Shown in pieces: positions 41,079 to 50,252 of a stretch of DNA of 64,000 bases. The stretch comes from Arthrobacter sp. SW1. Its GTDB lineage: Bacteria > Actinomycetota > Actinomycetes > Actinomycetales > Micrococcaceae. Made by a program: the position numbers and the translations under genes. The notes below the pieces were generated by a model. That model saw only the letters and a program-made list of their open reading frames with translations. It was not told the origin of the DNA and ran no database searches. Positions within the stretch are counted from its first letter, which is position 1; each line of letters opens with the position of its first letter. The stretch covers positions 45,512 through 109,511 of the forward strand of contig NZ_MJLT01000005.1 of NCBI RefSeq assembly GCF_001766675.1, in the 5' to 3' direction.

Positions 41079-41719
41079 GCGTAGACCGCCTTCCTCATGC
41101 GGGCATCAAGGCTGCGGGACAGGTACGCCACCGGCAGGCTGAGCACGATGTACAGGATGCCGACCAGCACGTACGGCAGGATGCCTTCCACGGTGGGGTG
41201 CTGGCGGGCGAAGGACTGGGACTGGAACACCATCTCGGCCACGATGATCGTGGACGCGATCGAGGAGTCCTTCAGCAGGCCGGTCAGGTAGGTGGCGATG
41301 GACGGGGACACGATCCGGAAGGCCTGCGGCACCAGCACCCGGTAGAAGGTGGTGGAACGGGCCAGGCCCAGGGCGTCCGCGGCCTCGTTCTGGCCGCGCG
41401 GCACGGATTCGAGGCCGCCGCGGTAGATCTCGGCCAGGTACGCGATGGACACCACGCCCAGGCCCACGATCGCCGCACCCACAGGGTTGAACTTGAAGGT
41501 GCCGATCTGGATGCCGAACTTCAGCAGGAACAGCCACACGATGATCGGGACGCCGCGGACCAGGTCCACGAAGAGCCGGCACACCAGGCGGAGCACCGCG
41601 TTCGGCGAAGACAGTCCCACCGCCAGCGGCACGGCGCCGACGATGCCGATCACGAATGCGGACACCGTCAGCAGCAGGGTCATGGGCAGTCCTTGGAGGA
41701 CCGCGGAGAATGCGTCCAT
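41075..41719 (-). CDS. amino-acid ABC transporter permease
   Basis: A 214-residue HisQ/GlnP-type permease. The family pattern RGVPIIVWLFLLKFGI and the EAA loop AEIYRGGLESVPRGQNEAADALGLA are clear. It forms a heterodimeric channel with the next permease. ATG lies one base after the ATPase stop. Confidence 0.92.
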   Translation of the reverse strand: MDAFSAVLQGLPMTLLLTVSAFVIGIVGAVPLAVGLSSPNAVLRLVCRLFVDLVRGVPIIVWLFLLKFGIQIGTFKFNPVGAAIVGLGVVSIAYLAEIYRGGLESVPRGQNEAADALGLARSTTFYRVLVPQAFRIVSPSIATYLTGLLKDSSIASTIIVAEMVFQSQSFARQHPTVEGILPYVLVGILYIVLSLPVAYLSRSLDARMRKAVYA

Positions 41720-41720
41720 C

Positions 41721-42506
41721 TCAGCGCTCCAGGACGGCGCGCAGGAAGCGCCGGGTGCGGGCCTCCTGCGGATCGCTCATGATGGCCTTCGGATCACCCT
41801 GCTCGATGATCTTGCAGTCGGCCATCACCACGAGCGTGTCCGAAACGTCGCGGGCGAACTGCATCTCGTGGGTCACCACGATCATGGTCATGCCGTCGTC
41901 GGCCAGTTCGCGCATGACCGCCAGGACCTCGAGCCCCACCTCGGGGTCCAAGGCGGATGTCGGTTCGTCGAACAGCATGATCGACGGGTCCAGCGCCAGG
42001 GCGCGGGCGATCGCGATGCGCTGCTGCTGGCCGCCCGAGCAGCGGCCCGGGTGCTGGTTGGCCTTGTCCTTCAGGCCAACGCGCTCCAACAGTTGCAGGG
42101 CGCGCTCATCTGCTTCTTCCTTGCTGCGGCCCAGGACCTTCTGCTGCGGGAAGCTGATGTTCTTCAGCGCGGACATGTGCGGGAAAAGATTGAAGGACTG
42201 GAACACCATGCCTACGGTGCTGCGCAGTGCTGCAAGGTCCTTGGCGTTGATCACCTTGCCGGGCTCGATCGTATGGCCGGCCACCCGGATGGTCCCGGAA
42301 TCGGGACGTTCCAGCAGGTTGATGCAGCGCAGGAAGGTGCTTTTGCCGGCGCCGGACGGGCCGATCAGCGCCGTCACGGTACCGGGTTCGACATCCAGGG
42401 AAACATCGTCGATCACCACGTGGTTTCCGTAGCTCTTGGAGATGTTCTCCAGCTTGATGCCGGTGCGGGGCGCGAGCTTGCCGTTCGCGATTTCTGAAAG
42501 GGTCAT
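41721..42506 (-). CDS. amino-acid ABC transporter ATP-binding protein
   Basis: A 261-residue GlnQ/HisP-like ATPase. Walker A is GPSGAGKSTFLRCINLLE, the signature CSGGQQQRIAIARALA (first residue Cys rather than Leu), Walker B IMLFDEPTSALDPE, and the H-loop VVTHEMQFARDVSD. It is the first gene of the importer operon, with a candidate operator at 42569 in its promoter region. Confidence 0.92.
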   Translation of the reverse strand: MTLSEIANGKLAPRTGIKLENISKSYGNHVVIDDVSLDVEPGTVTALIGPSGAGKSTFLRCINLLERPDSGTIRVAGHTIEPGKVINAKDLAALRSTVGMVFQSFNLFPHMSALKNISFPQQKVLGRSKEEADERALQLLERVGLKDKANQHPGRCSGGQQQRIAIARALALDPSIMLFDEPTSALDPEVGLEVLAVMRELADDGMTMIVVTHEMQFARDVSDTLVVMADCKIIEQGDPKAIMSDPQEARTRRFLRAVLER

Positions 42507-42568
42507 AGCGATCTTCCATGTGGGGAACTGGTGGGAACATCGTTTTCTGTGTTCGATGTCACATCATA

Positions 42569-42582
42569 TGTGCAATGGTACA
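42569..42582. promoter_or_regulatory. candidate GntR operator upstream of the amino-acid ABC operon
   Basis: TGTGCAATGGTACA fits TGTNNNATNNNACA. It lies 63 bases upstream of the ATPase start in an A/T-rich stretch with ATGTCACAT just before it. Shared with the site at 39400-39413, which suggests joint control of importer and pathway by the GntR protein encoded at 35442-36164. Confidence 0.5.
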
Positions 42583-42668
42583 TGACACAAGAAGAGATGC
42601 AAGGGCGGATTTTTGGGCTCGTTTTCCCGGTTGGCGCGGCTAGTCGAGAGGGTGCGCTTCGCAGGCCG

Positions 42669-42742
42669 GCCGCGGAATCGATGGTTCCCTTCAGGGACGA
42701 TGGTGCGCATCATCGTCCCTGCAACGAATCATCGATTCCGCG
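42669..42742. repeat. 74-bp nested palindrome
   Basis: Outer arms CCGCGGAATCGATG (42669-42682) and CATCGATTCCGCGG (42729-42742) are perfect complements. Inner arms CAGGGACGATG (42691-42701) and CATCGTCCCTG (42710-42720) are also perfect. There is no U-run. It lies between divergent genes, where a terminator is not expected. It could be a REP-like element, a remnant of a small inverted-repeat transposon, or a terminator blocking run-through antisense transcription. Confidence 0.75.
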
Positions 42743-42836
42743 GACGCAGGACACCCGGATTCTTTGCCCGCGCGATTGACCGGGCCAACCGCAGGGGCAC
42801 ACACTGTGGCTCAGGCCAAACTGTTTGGGGGAAAAC

Positions 42837-43468
42837 ATGGATACTCGGGCCAAGGCAATCCTGGCGGTCTCAGCGGTGATGTTGCTTGTCGTCGGCGGAT
42901 TCCTTGTGTACGGGATGCTGCAGCCTGCTGCCGGCGTCCAAGCCGGGCCAACCCCTGATGCGCAGAAGACAATCGCGGTGACCACCGTCGAGCGGCCTTC
43001 GCCGGAGAAGGAAAGGATGACCGCCATGATCCTGGCAGCCGTTGAGGACAGGAATTCGGGCCTCCTGGCCGAGCCGCCGGCGTCGAAGCGTTTGGCCGAC
43101 AGCGACTCCACGGCCGCCTTTAAGGAAGCCCAACCCGGGATGCGGCGGAGTTGGCAGCCCGCGCCAAGCGCTTTAGGGACACCGGCTTTTGGTACATCGG
43201 GGCGTCCTCCACGGTGGAAATCCGCGGCATCAAGGTAACTGCGGACCAGCGCTACACCTTGGTGGCTTTCAACGAACTCACCGAGTTGCGGCTGGCATCA
43301 AAGGCGGGCCCGAGCGATGTCCCCACAATGTACTCCCTGGACCAGACCGCTCGTTTCGTCTCCACCAGCAACGGCTGGCAGCTCAGCGAACTCGGCCTGA
43401 GCGACCCCGGGTCGAAAGGCCTCCTGCCGTCGACGATCGTCCCTCCGCCGGGCATTCCGCGGGAATGA
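42837..43468 (+). pseudogene. membrane-anchored hypothetical protein, frameshifted
   Basis: The first frame (ATG at 42837) gives MDTRAKAILAVSAVMLLVVG..., an N-terminal membrane anchor followed by an extracytoplasmic part up to FKEAQ. A second frame then continues TRDAAELAARAKRFRDTGFW to the stop at 43468. The switch is near 43131-43138 (CAACCCGGG); one missing base there rejoins them into about 210 residues. I recognise no family. It resembles small secreted/anchored proteins of unknown role. It could be a real inactivated gene or a sequencing error. Confidence 0.6.
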
Positions 43469-43499
43469 GCGGGCCGGCCGCGTCCCGTAGGCTTCGGCC

Positions 43500-44006
43500 A
43501 TGGGGAAACAAGGTGTACTGAGCGTCATTGTCGTTGCGGCCGCCGTGCTGCTGTCCGGCTGCGGGGTGGCGACGTCGCCTGCCCGGCCAGCCCCTTCCAG
43601 CCCAAGCCCGACGGCGGCCTGCCCTTATGTTCCGGAAGGCCCGCAACCATCGAATTGCGCGCTCTATGACCCCGAAGCCGCCATGGCCGAGAACGAGCGG
43701 TACCGCGAACAACGGCCGATCAGCGCAGACGCCAAGGCCGAATTGAACCGCCGGATCCCGGCCGTCCGCAAGGCGCTCGAGGCCCTTCCGGACCCAGCGG
43801 GCACCAAGGACGTTGAGCGCGCATTCGAGGCCGCCGGCTTCCATGCGCAGGACGTGCGGACAGACGATACCGGCCGCGGAATCCGCTTCGGCGCCGCGGC
43901 TGCGGGCGGCTGCCTTGTGGGCTTCGTGGGCATCGACGGAAAGGTGGAACTCTCGCCGCGCGGCTCCATCCTGGACGGCGGCTGCCTGGCGATGTCCGGC
44001 CACTGA
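43500..44006 (+). CDS. hypothetical lipoprotein
   Basis: A 168-residue protein with a lipoprotein signal: MGKQGVLSVIVVAAAVLLSGCG, lipobox LSGC with Cys21. A Pro/Ser-rich linker (about 25-40) leads to a folded part with further cysteines in ACPYVPEG, SNCALYD, GGCLVGFVG and GGCLAMSG. It lies 31 bases after the frameshifted gene, in the same direction, and may have been co-expressed with it. Family unknown. Confidence 0.75.
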   Translation: MGKQGVLSVIVVAAAVLLSGCGVATSPARPAPSSPSPTAACPYVPEGPQPSNCALYDPEAAMAENERYREQRPISADAKAELNRRIPAVRKALEALPDPAGTKDVERAFEAAGFHAQDVRTDDTGRGIRFGAAAAGGCLVGFVGIDGKVELSPRGSILDGGCLAMSGH

Positions 44007-44033
44007 ACCGCACACCGCCAGGCGCAGGAAACC

Positions 44034-45491
44034 CTAGCCGGCCGGAACCGCAGCCTTCGCGCGCTCAGGTGAGCCGGCGCCGTCGGGCCCCTTGCCGGAA
44101 CCGGGCTTCGCCGTCCGGTGGTGCAGCCAGTTCGCCGCCGCCAGGACGCCCACCAGCACGAAGGTGCTCACAAGCTGCGGGCGGGAGTCTTCGCCGATGA
44201 AGCCGACCACGAAGATCGCCGCGAGGATGAGCAGGCCGATGCCCGTCAGCCACGGGAAGCCGGCCATCCGCAGGGGCAGGGCGGTTCCTTCGCGGTCGGC
44301 ACGGAGGCGGAGCGCCAGCTGGGCCAGGAGCGCGGAGGTCCACACCAGCAGCGAGGTGGAGCCCACGATGTTCAGCAGGACCGGGAGCACCTTGTCCGGG
44401 AAGATCACCTCGAGCACTGCGGTCACGACGCCGAAGGAGACGCTCGCGAGGACCGCCACCACCGGGACCTGCGCCTTGGAGACGAAGGCGAGCGAGCGGG
44501 GAGCCTCGCCGCGTTCGGCCAGGGAGAACGCCATGCGGGAGGCGCCGTAGAGGTTGGCGTTGAGCGCGGAGAGCAGGGCCGCGACGGCGACCAGGGTGAT
44601 GGCGGTGGCCGCGCCGGGCATGCCGGCGGCGTCGAGCACGGCGGCGAAGGGGCTCTTGAGCCCGGCCGAGCCGACCGGGATGACGGCGGCGATGATGAAG
44701 ATGGCGCCGATGTAGAACACCAGGATGCGCCACAGCACGGTGCGGACGGCCTTGCCCACGCTGCGGGCGGGATCCTCGGTTTCGGCGGCCGCCACGGAGA
44801 CGATTTCAGTGCCGCCGAAGGCGAAGGCCACCACGAAGAGCGCCGTTGCGATGCCCGCGAAGCCGTTCGGAGCGAAGCCTTCTCCGCCGAAGTTCGCCAA
44901 GCCCGGAGACGGAACGCCGGGGATCCAGCCGAAGAGCAGCGCGGCACCGACCAGCAGGAAGCCGACGATCGCGGCGACCTTGAGCAGGGCGAACCAGAAT
45001 TCGAATTCGCCGAAGTTCTTCACGCGGGTAAGGTTCACGGCGGTCAGCACGGCGATGAATATGAAGGCCATGAGCCAGACCGGGAGTGCCGGGAAGATCG
45101 TGGCCAGCAGGGCCGCGGCGCCGAGTGCTTCGGCCGCGATCACCACCACCAGCTGCAGCCACCAGAGCCAGCCCACGGTGGCACCGGCCACCGGGCCGAA
45201 GGCGCGGGCGGTGTAGACGGAGAACGCGCCGCTGTCCGGATTGGCGGCGGCCATCTCACCGAGGGCCCACATCACCAGGATGATGAGCGTGCCCGCCACG
45301 AGATAGGAAATCAGCACGGCGGGCCCGGCAGCCTGGATGCCGGCGCCGGATCCGATGAAGAGGCCTGCGCCGATGGCGCTGCCGAGGCCCATCATCGTGA
45401 GCTGGCGGGGCTTGAGGGCCGCGCCGAGCGACCGGCCACCGGGTTCCGGGGCGGAGGCGGCGCGGGCAGACGTCATTGTCCGTTGTTCCAT
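44034..45491 (-). CDS. APC-superfamily amino acid permease
   Basis: A 485-residue transporter with 12 predicted helices. LKPRQLTMMGLGSAIGAGLFIGSG is the GABA/aromatic-permease-type first helix, with AAANPDSGAFSVYTARAFGP and FVVAFAFGGTEIVSVAAAE further on. It likely imports an amino acid by proton symport. It follows the aminotransferase gene by 41 bases in one operon, so the permease probably supplies that enzyme's substrate. ATG at 45491; an ATG 5 codons later is possible. Confidence 0.9.
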   Translation of the reverse strand: MEQRTMTSARAASAPEPGGRSLGAALKPRQLTMMGLGSAIGAGLFIGSGAGIQAAGPAVLISYLVAGTLIILVMWALGEMAAANPDSGAFSVYTARAFGPVAGATVGWLWWLQLVVVIAAEALGAAALLATIFPALPVWLMAFIFIAVLTAVNLTRVKNFGEFEFWFALLKVAAIVGFLLVGAALLFGWIPGVPSPGLANFGGEGFAPNGFAGIATALFVVAFAFGGTEIVSVAAAETEDPARSVGKAVRTVLWRILVFYIGAIFIIAAVIPVGSAGLKSPFAAVLDAAGMPGAATAITLVAVAALLSALNANLYGASRMAFSLAERGEAPRSLAFVSKAQVPVVAVLASVSFGVVTAVLEVIFPDKVLPVLLNIVGSTSLLVWTSALLAQLALRLRADREGTALPLRMAGFPWLTGIGLLILAAIFVVGFIGEDSRPQLVSTFVLVGVLAAANWLHHRTAKPGSGKGPDGAGSPERAKAAVPAG

Positions 45492-45532
45492 GGGGAGTCC
45501 TTTGGGTAAGAGGTGGAACGGGGTGTTGGGGG

Positions 45533-46630
<1,098 letters not shown>

Positions 46631-46655
46631 GAGGCTCGATGATGAAAGTGACCCG

Positions 46656-46686
46656 GAGCACATTGCAAGATACGCTGAGCACATTG
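46656..46686. promoter_or_regulatory. GAGCACATTG direct repeats, candidate Lrp sites
   Basis: GAGCACATTG occurs at 46656-46665 and 46677-46686, 21 bases apart (two helical turns), in the 93-bp gap between the divergent aminotransferase and Lrp-type genes. Phased repeats fit binding by an Lrp/AsnC octamer. Inferred. Confidence 0.45.
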
Positions 46687-46723
46687 GGATTTCTGCTCAA
46701 CTTCTACTAGCCGTGGTGAAAAT

Positions 46724-47227
46724 ATGACCATCCCTGGTGCCCGCAACCTTGATTCCCTCGATGCCCGGATCATCCTCGCCCTGGACAAGGACCCGGAAGC
46801 GAGCGCCTTGGCGCTTTCCCGGATCCTCGGCGTCGCGCGTAATACGGTGCACGCGCGCCTCTCACGGCTTGAGCGCAGCGGCGCCCTGCGTTCTTTCAGC
46901 CGCAGGCTGGATCCCGCGGCACTTGGCTACGGGCTCATGGCGTTCCTGTCCCTGGCCATCAGCCAAACCCGCGCCGGCTCGGTGGAGAACGGCCTGGAAG
47001 GAATCCCCGAGGTCATCGAGGTACACGCGACCACCGGAGACGCCGACCTGATGGCGAAGGTGGTGGCCCGCGATACCGCCGATCTTTACCGCATCACCAA
47101 CCAGATCCTCGAAATCGAAGGCATCCAGCGCACCAGCACGGCGATCTCGGTGCTCGAACTCATGCCGCCCCGCTACGATGGCCTCCTCAACAGGCTGTCG
47201 GAGCAGGAAAGCAAGCCGCAGGGCTGA
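46724..47227 (+). CDS. Lrp/AsnC family transcriptional regulator
   Basis: A 167-residue regulator. The N-terminal HTH is LDARIILALDKDPEASALALSRILGVARNTVHARLSRLERSGAL. The RAM/AsnC ligand domain follows, with VHATTGDADLMAKVVARDTADL. It is divergent from the aminotransferase/permease pair and probably controls it in response to an amino acid. A small hairpin, GTGGCG-CA-CGCCAC (47234-47247), follows the stop. Confidence 0.92.
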   Translation: MTIPGARNLDSLDARIILALDKDPEASALALSRILGVARNTVHARLSRLERSGALRSFSRRLDPAALGYGLMAFLSLAISQTRAGSVENGLEGIPEVIEVHATTGDADLMAKVVARDTADLYRITNQILEIEGIQRTSTAISVLELMPPRYDGLLNRLSEQESKPQG

Positions 47228-47347
47228 ACCTTAGTGGCGCACGCCACACTTGTGCAGATTTTCACTATCCACTGCTGGAAACTGCCAAATATCCCATCAG
47301 AATTTTCGGGTGTTGCCAGCACAGTGCGGTGATCCGAAGATTCCTGC

Positions 47348-49018
47348 ATGACTTCACTGACCGTCTCCGGCCGCGTGGCACAGGTCCTCAGCGGCTACCT
47401 CAGCGATGTATTCGGCGTCATGGGCAACGGGAATGTCTACTTCCTGGATGCCGCCGAGAAGCAGGGCCTCCGCTTCTCCCCCGTGCGCCATGAAGGTGCC
47501 GCGATCGCCGCGGCCGACGCCTACTACCGCGCCTCCGGACGGCTCGCCGCGGGAACTACGACTTACGGCCCGGGCTACACCAACGCCCTGACGGCCCTCG
47601 CCGAAGCGGTCCAGGCGCAGATCCCCGTGGTCCTCGTGACCGGCGACGCGCCCAGCACCGGACCCCGCCCCTGGGACGTGGACCAGGCCGCCATCGCTGC
47701 CGGCCTCGGCGCGGCGACGTTCACCGTCACCCGCGAATCCGCGGGCTCCATCACCCGGCAGGCGGTGGAGTACGCGCTCACCAAGCGCACCGCCGTCGTG
47801 ATTGCCATCCCGTACGACCTCGCCGCAGCTGAAGCGGCGGACGAAGAACTTCCGGCGGCGTCGGCAGCTCCGGTTCCGTCCGACGTCAACGGCGGACTCG
47901 GGCGGGTTGCCGAACTGCTCGCTTCGGCGAAGCGGCCGCTGATCCTGGCCGGCCGCGGCGCGCACCTCGCCGGAGCGGCACCCGAACTCCGGGAGCTCGC
48001 CGACCGGCTCGGCGCCCTGACCGCCGGCACCGCGCTGGCACTGAACCTGCTGGAGGGCGAGGGGTATCTCGGCGTCGCGGGTGGCTTCGGCACGGACACC
48101 GCGGCAGGGCTCATGGGCGAAGCCGACGTGGTCCTGGTGGCCGGCGCGAGCCTGAGCCCGTTCACCATGCGCTTCGGCCACCTGATCGGGCCGGACAGCG
48201 TGCTGGTGCAGATCGATACCGCCCTGCAGCCCACGAACCCGCGGGTGGACATGTTCATCAGCGCGGACGCGAAGGCGGCAGCGAAGCGGCTGCTGGAACT
48301 GCTTGACGGCGGTGCGGTTCCCTCCGGACGCGCCGCGGCTTGGCGGGCGGAGGCCCGGAAGCGGCTGGCGTCCGGCGCCGGGCATCACCCCGGTTCCGCG
48401 GACACCGCGGACGGCCGGCTGGACCCGCGGGCCCTGGCCACAGCCCTGGACGGCATCCTTCCGGAGCGCCGCACGGTGGTCCAGGACGGCGGGCACTTCC
48501 TCGGCTGGGCACCCATGTACTGGCGCATCCCGCGGCCGCAGGACCTGGTGATGGTGGGTACGGCGTACCAGACCATCGGGCTTGGCCTGGCCAGCGCGGT
48601 GGGGGCGGCGCGCTCCATCGAGGACGGCCGCACCCTGGTCCTGGCGTCCGGCGACGGCGGCTTCCTCATGGGCCTGTCCGACCTCGAGTCACTGGTGGGC
48701 GCGGCGAAGAGCGCCATCGTGGTGATCTACAACGACGCCGCCTACGGAGCGGAAATCCACCAGTACGGCTCCCAAGGCCTCACCGAAAAGCCGATGCTGA
48801 TCCCCGAAGTGGACTTCAGCGGTATTGCCCGCGCGCTTGGTGCAGAGTCGGCGGTCATCCGCACCCTCTCGGATCTCGAGGCGCTGCAGGACTGGATCGA
48901 CACCGGCGCGCGCGGAACGTTCGTGGCGGACTGCCGGATCACGTCCAGCGTCCGCGCGCCGTGGCTGAGCGAGTGGATGAAGGCCTCGCAGGCCGCGAAG
49001 GAGAAGGTGGCGGGGTAG
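47348..49018 (+). CDS. ThDP-dependent enzyme (acetolactate synthase/decarboxylase family)
   Basis: A 556-residue enzyme with the three-domain ThDP fold. The N-terminal Pyr domain keeps the catalytic glutamate in PVRHEGAAIAAADAYYR. The ThDP/Mg site is GDGGFLMGLSDLE...YND near residue 436. The middle Rossmann-like domain has LILAGRGAHLAG. It has neither a regulatory subunit gene nor branched-chain genes beside it. A decarboxylase of aromatic 2-oxo acids (Ehrlich-type, after the aminotransferase next door) is possible but not proven. ATG at 47348. Confidence 0.8.
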   Translation: MTSLTVSGRVAQVLSGYLSDVFGVMGNGNVYFLDAAEKQGLRFSPVRHEGAAIAAADAYYRASGRLAAGTTTYGPGYTNALTALAEAVQAQIPVVLVTGDAPSTGPRPWDVDQAAIAAGLGAATFTVTRESAGSITRQAVEYALTKRTAVVIAIPYDLAAAEAADEELPAASAAPVPSDVNGGLGRVAELLASAKRPLILAGRGAHLAGAAPELRELADRLGALTAGTALALNLLEGEGYLGVAGGFGTDTAAGLMGEADVVLVAGASLSPFTMRFGHLIGPDSVLVQIDTALQPTNPRVDMFISADAKAAAKRLLELLDGGAVPSGRAAAWRAEARKRLASGAGHHPGSADTADGRLDPRALATALDGILPERRTVVQDGGHFLGWAPMYWRIPRPQDLVMVGTAYQTIGLGLASAVGAARSIEDGRTLVLASGDGGFLMGLSDLESLVGAAKSAIVVIYNDAAYGAEIHQYGSQGLTEKPMLIPEVDFSGIARALGAESAVIRTLSDLEALQDWIDTGARGTFVADCRITSSVRAPWLSEWMKASQAAKEKVAG

Positions 49019-49306
49019 GGGTCTGCGGCCCAGCGGGCTCCGGTAGCACCGCTCCGTCCCGGTTGCTTCGCCCGGCATACTTCTGACGCCCCGTGTTTGC
49101 GCGGGCGGCGGACAAGATTCCGAGAGCAACTGGGGAGGAGCGTCAAGGTACGGCGATGGGGATTCCGCCAGCACCGCGATCAATCTTGCAGATCACGCGA
49201 CCTCCCGGCCGCGAAACCCGCCTGATCTGCAGGATCAATTGAGCAAGATGCGACGGCGGCCGCGCACCCTCGGCGCCACTCCGCGCCTGCGTGAAACAAT
49301 CACCGG
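49019..49306. other. 288-base intergenic stretch
   Basis: No gene is seen. An imperfect inverted repeat around 49178-49195 and 49223-49241 (AATCTTGCAGATCA against its near complement) might act as a terminator for the ThDP enzyme gene. No U-run follows. Confidence 0.4.
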
Positions 49307-49750
49307 ATGGACGCCGCCGAACCCGAGATCGTTGACTGGCCGTCGCTGCTTCTTGCCGTGTTGCTCGACTCCCTCATCGTGTGGACGCCGGCGGTCCTGG
49401 TGTTCGCCCTCGGTGGCCCGGCCGCCGTCGCCCTCGGGTTGCTGACTGCAGCGGTGGCGGCGTACTGGGCGTTCCTCGCCCGCGGCGCGACCCCCGGGAC
49501 CGGGCTTTGCGGATTCAGCTTGCGCACCAGATCCGGCGACAAACCTGGCCCGAAGTATGGCTTGGTCCTTGCCCTGATGGCCCTGTTTTCGGTCCCTGCC
49601 GCCGTCGCCATCGCTGTCATCAACGTCCCCGGCGCAGACGCTGGCGGGCCCCCCGGAGACCCGGCAGCCTATCCGATCCGCGGGGAACGGATAGCCCGCC
49701 GGCGGCTCCTCGAAGCGGCCGATGCCTACTGGGAACGCCACTCCGGCTAG
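49307..49750 (+). CDS. RDD-like small membrane protein
   Basis: A 147-residue protein with about three membrane helices. LLLAVLLDSLIVWTPAVLVF and ATPGTGLCGFSLRTRSG fit RDD family members, in which the RDD-type Arg/Asp pattern is loose. A C-terminal basic tail reaches the end. The ATG at 49307 has no strong ribosome site. It differs from the RDD half of the protein at 433-1533. Role unknown. Confidence 0.65.
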   Translation: MDAAEPEIVDWPSLLLAVLLDSLIVWTPAVLVFALGGPAAVALGLLTAAVAAYWAFLARGATPGTGLCGFSLRTRSGDKPGPKYGLVLALMALFSVPAAVAIAVINVPGADAGGPPGDPAAYPIRGERIARRRLLEAADAYWERHSG

Positions 49751-49789
49751 CACCCTGTCCAATCTCCCCACCCGGGGCCATACTGAGGC

Positions 49790-50188
49790 ATGGCTGCCAA
49801 CGACGACTTCCTGTCATGGGTAAAGTCCACGCTCTACCAAGCTGAACTGGCCCTCCACAACGGCGACTCGGCTCCGCGCCGGGCCATCTGGTCACGCAAC
49901 GATCCCGTGAGCATCCTGGGTGCGTGGCGCAACGCGTTCGGGCAGGACGAAGTGAACGAGGTCTTCGCCTTCCTTGAGCGCTCCTTCTCCGACTGCATCT
50001 CCTACGCATTCGAGCTGCAGTCCTACGACGTATCGGGCGATATGGCCTACACGGCGGGCCTTGAACGCACCTCGGTTTCTGTCAACGGCGAACCCGGAAG
50101 CTACGTCCTGCGGGTCACCCAGGTCTACCGCCGCGAGGACGGCGAATGGAGGGTGGTTCACCGGCACGCGGATACGGTGGCAGAGTAA
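49790..50188 (+). CDS. SnoaL-like / NTF2-fold protein
   Basis: A 132-residue protein of the NTF2-like superfamily. FLSWVKSTLYQAELALHNGD at the start, GAWRNAFGQDEVNEVFAFLERSF in the middle and YVLRVTQVYRREDGEWRVVHRHAD at the end match the DUF4440/SnoaL pattern. Members bind or isomerise small molecules; many have unknown roles. ATG at 49790. It lies 39 bases after the RDD-like gene. Confidence 0.78.
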   Translation: MAANDDFLSWVKSTLYQAELALHNGDSAPRRAIWSRNDPVSILGAWRNAFGQDEVNEVFAFLERSFSDCISYAFELQSYDVSGDMAYTAGLERTSVSVNGEPGSYVLRVTQVYRREDGEWRVVHRHADTVAE

Positions 50189-50252
50189 GGCGGCCGGAGG
50201 CAGGTACTCGAAGGGTCTCCTTCACCAGCCGGTACACGCCTATGGTGAATTC

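Larger units (their letters stand above)
42507..42836. other. 330-base divergent intergenic region
   Basis: No gene is seen. From left to right it holds the A/T-rich promoter and GntR-like operator of the amino-acid ABC operon (about 42540-42590), then a nested palindrome (42669-42742), then the leader of the frameshifted gene at 42837. Confidence 0.7.

Noticed and set aside
42669..42742. Ordinary intrinsic terminator
   Set aside because: No U-run and it sits between divergent genes, so a simple terminator role is not expected.
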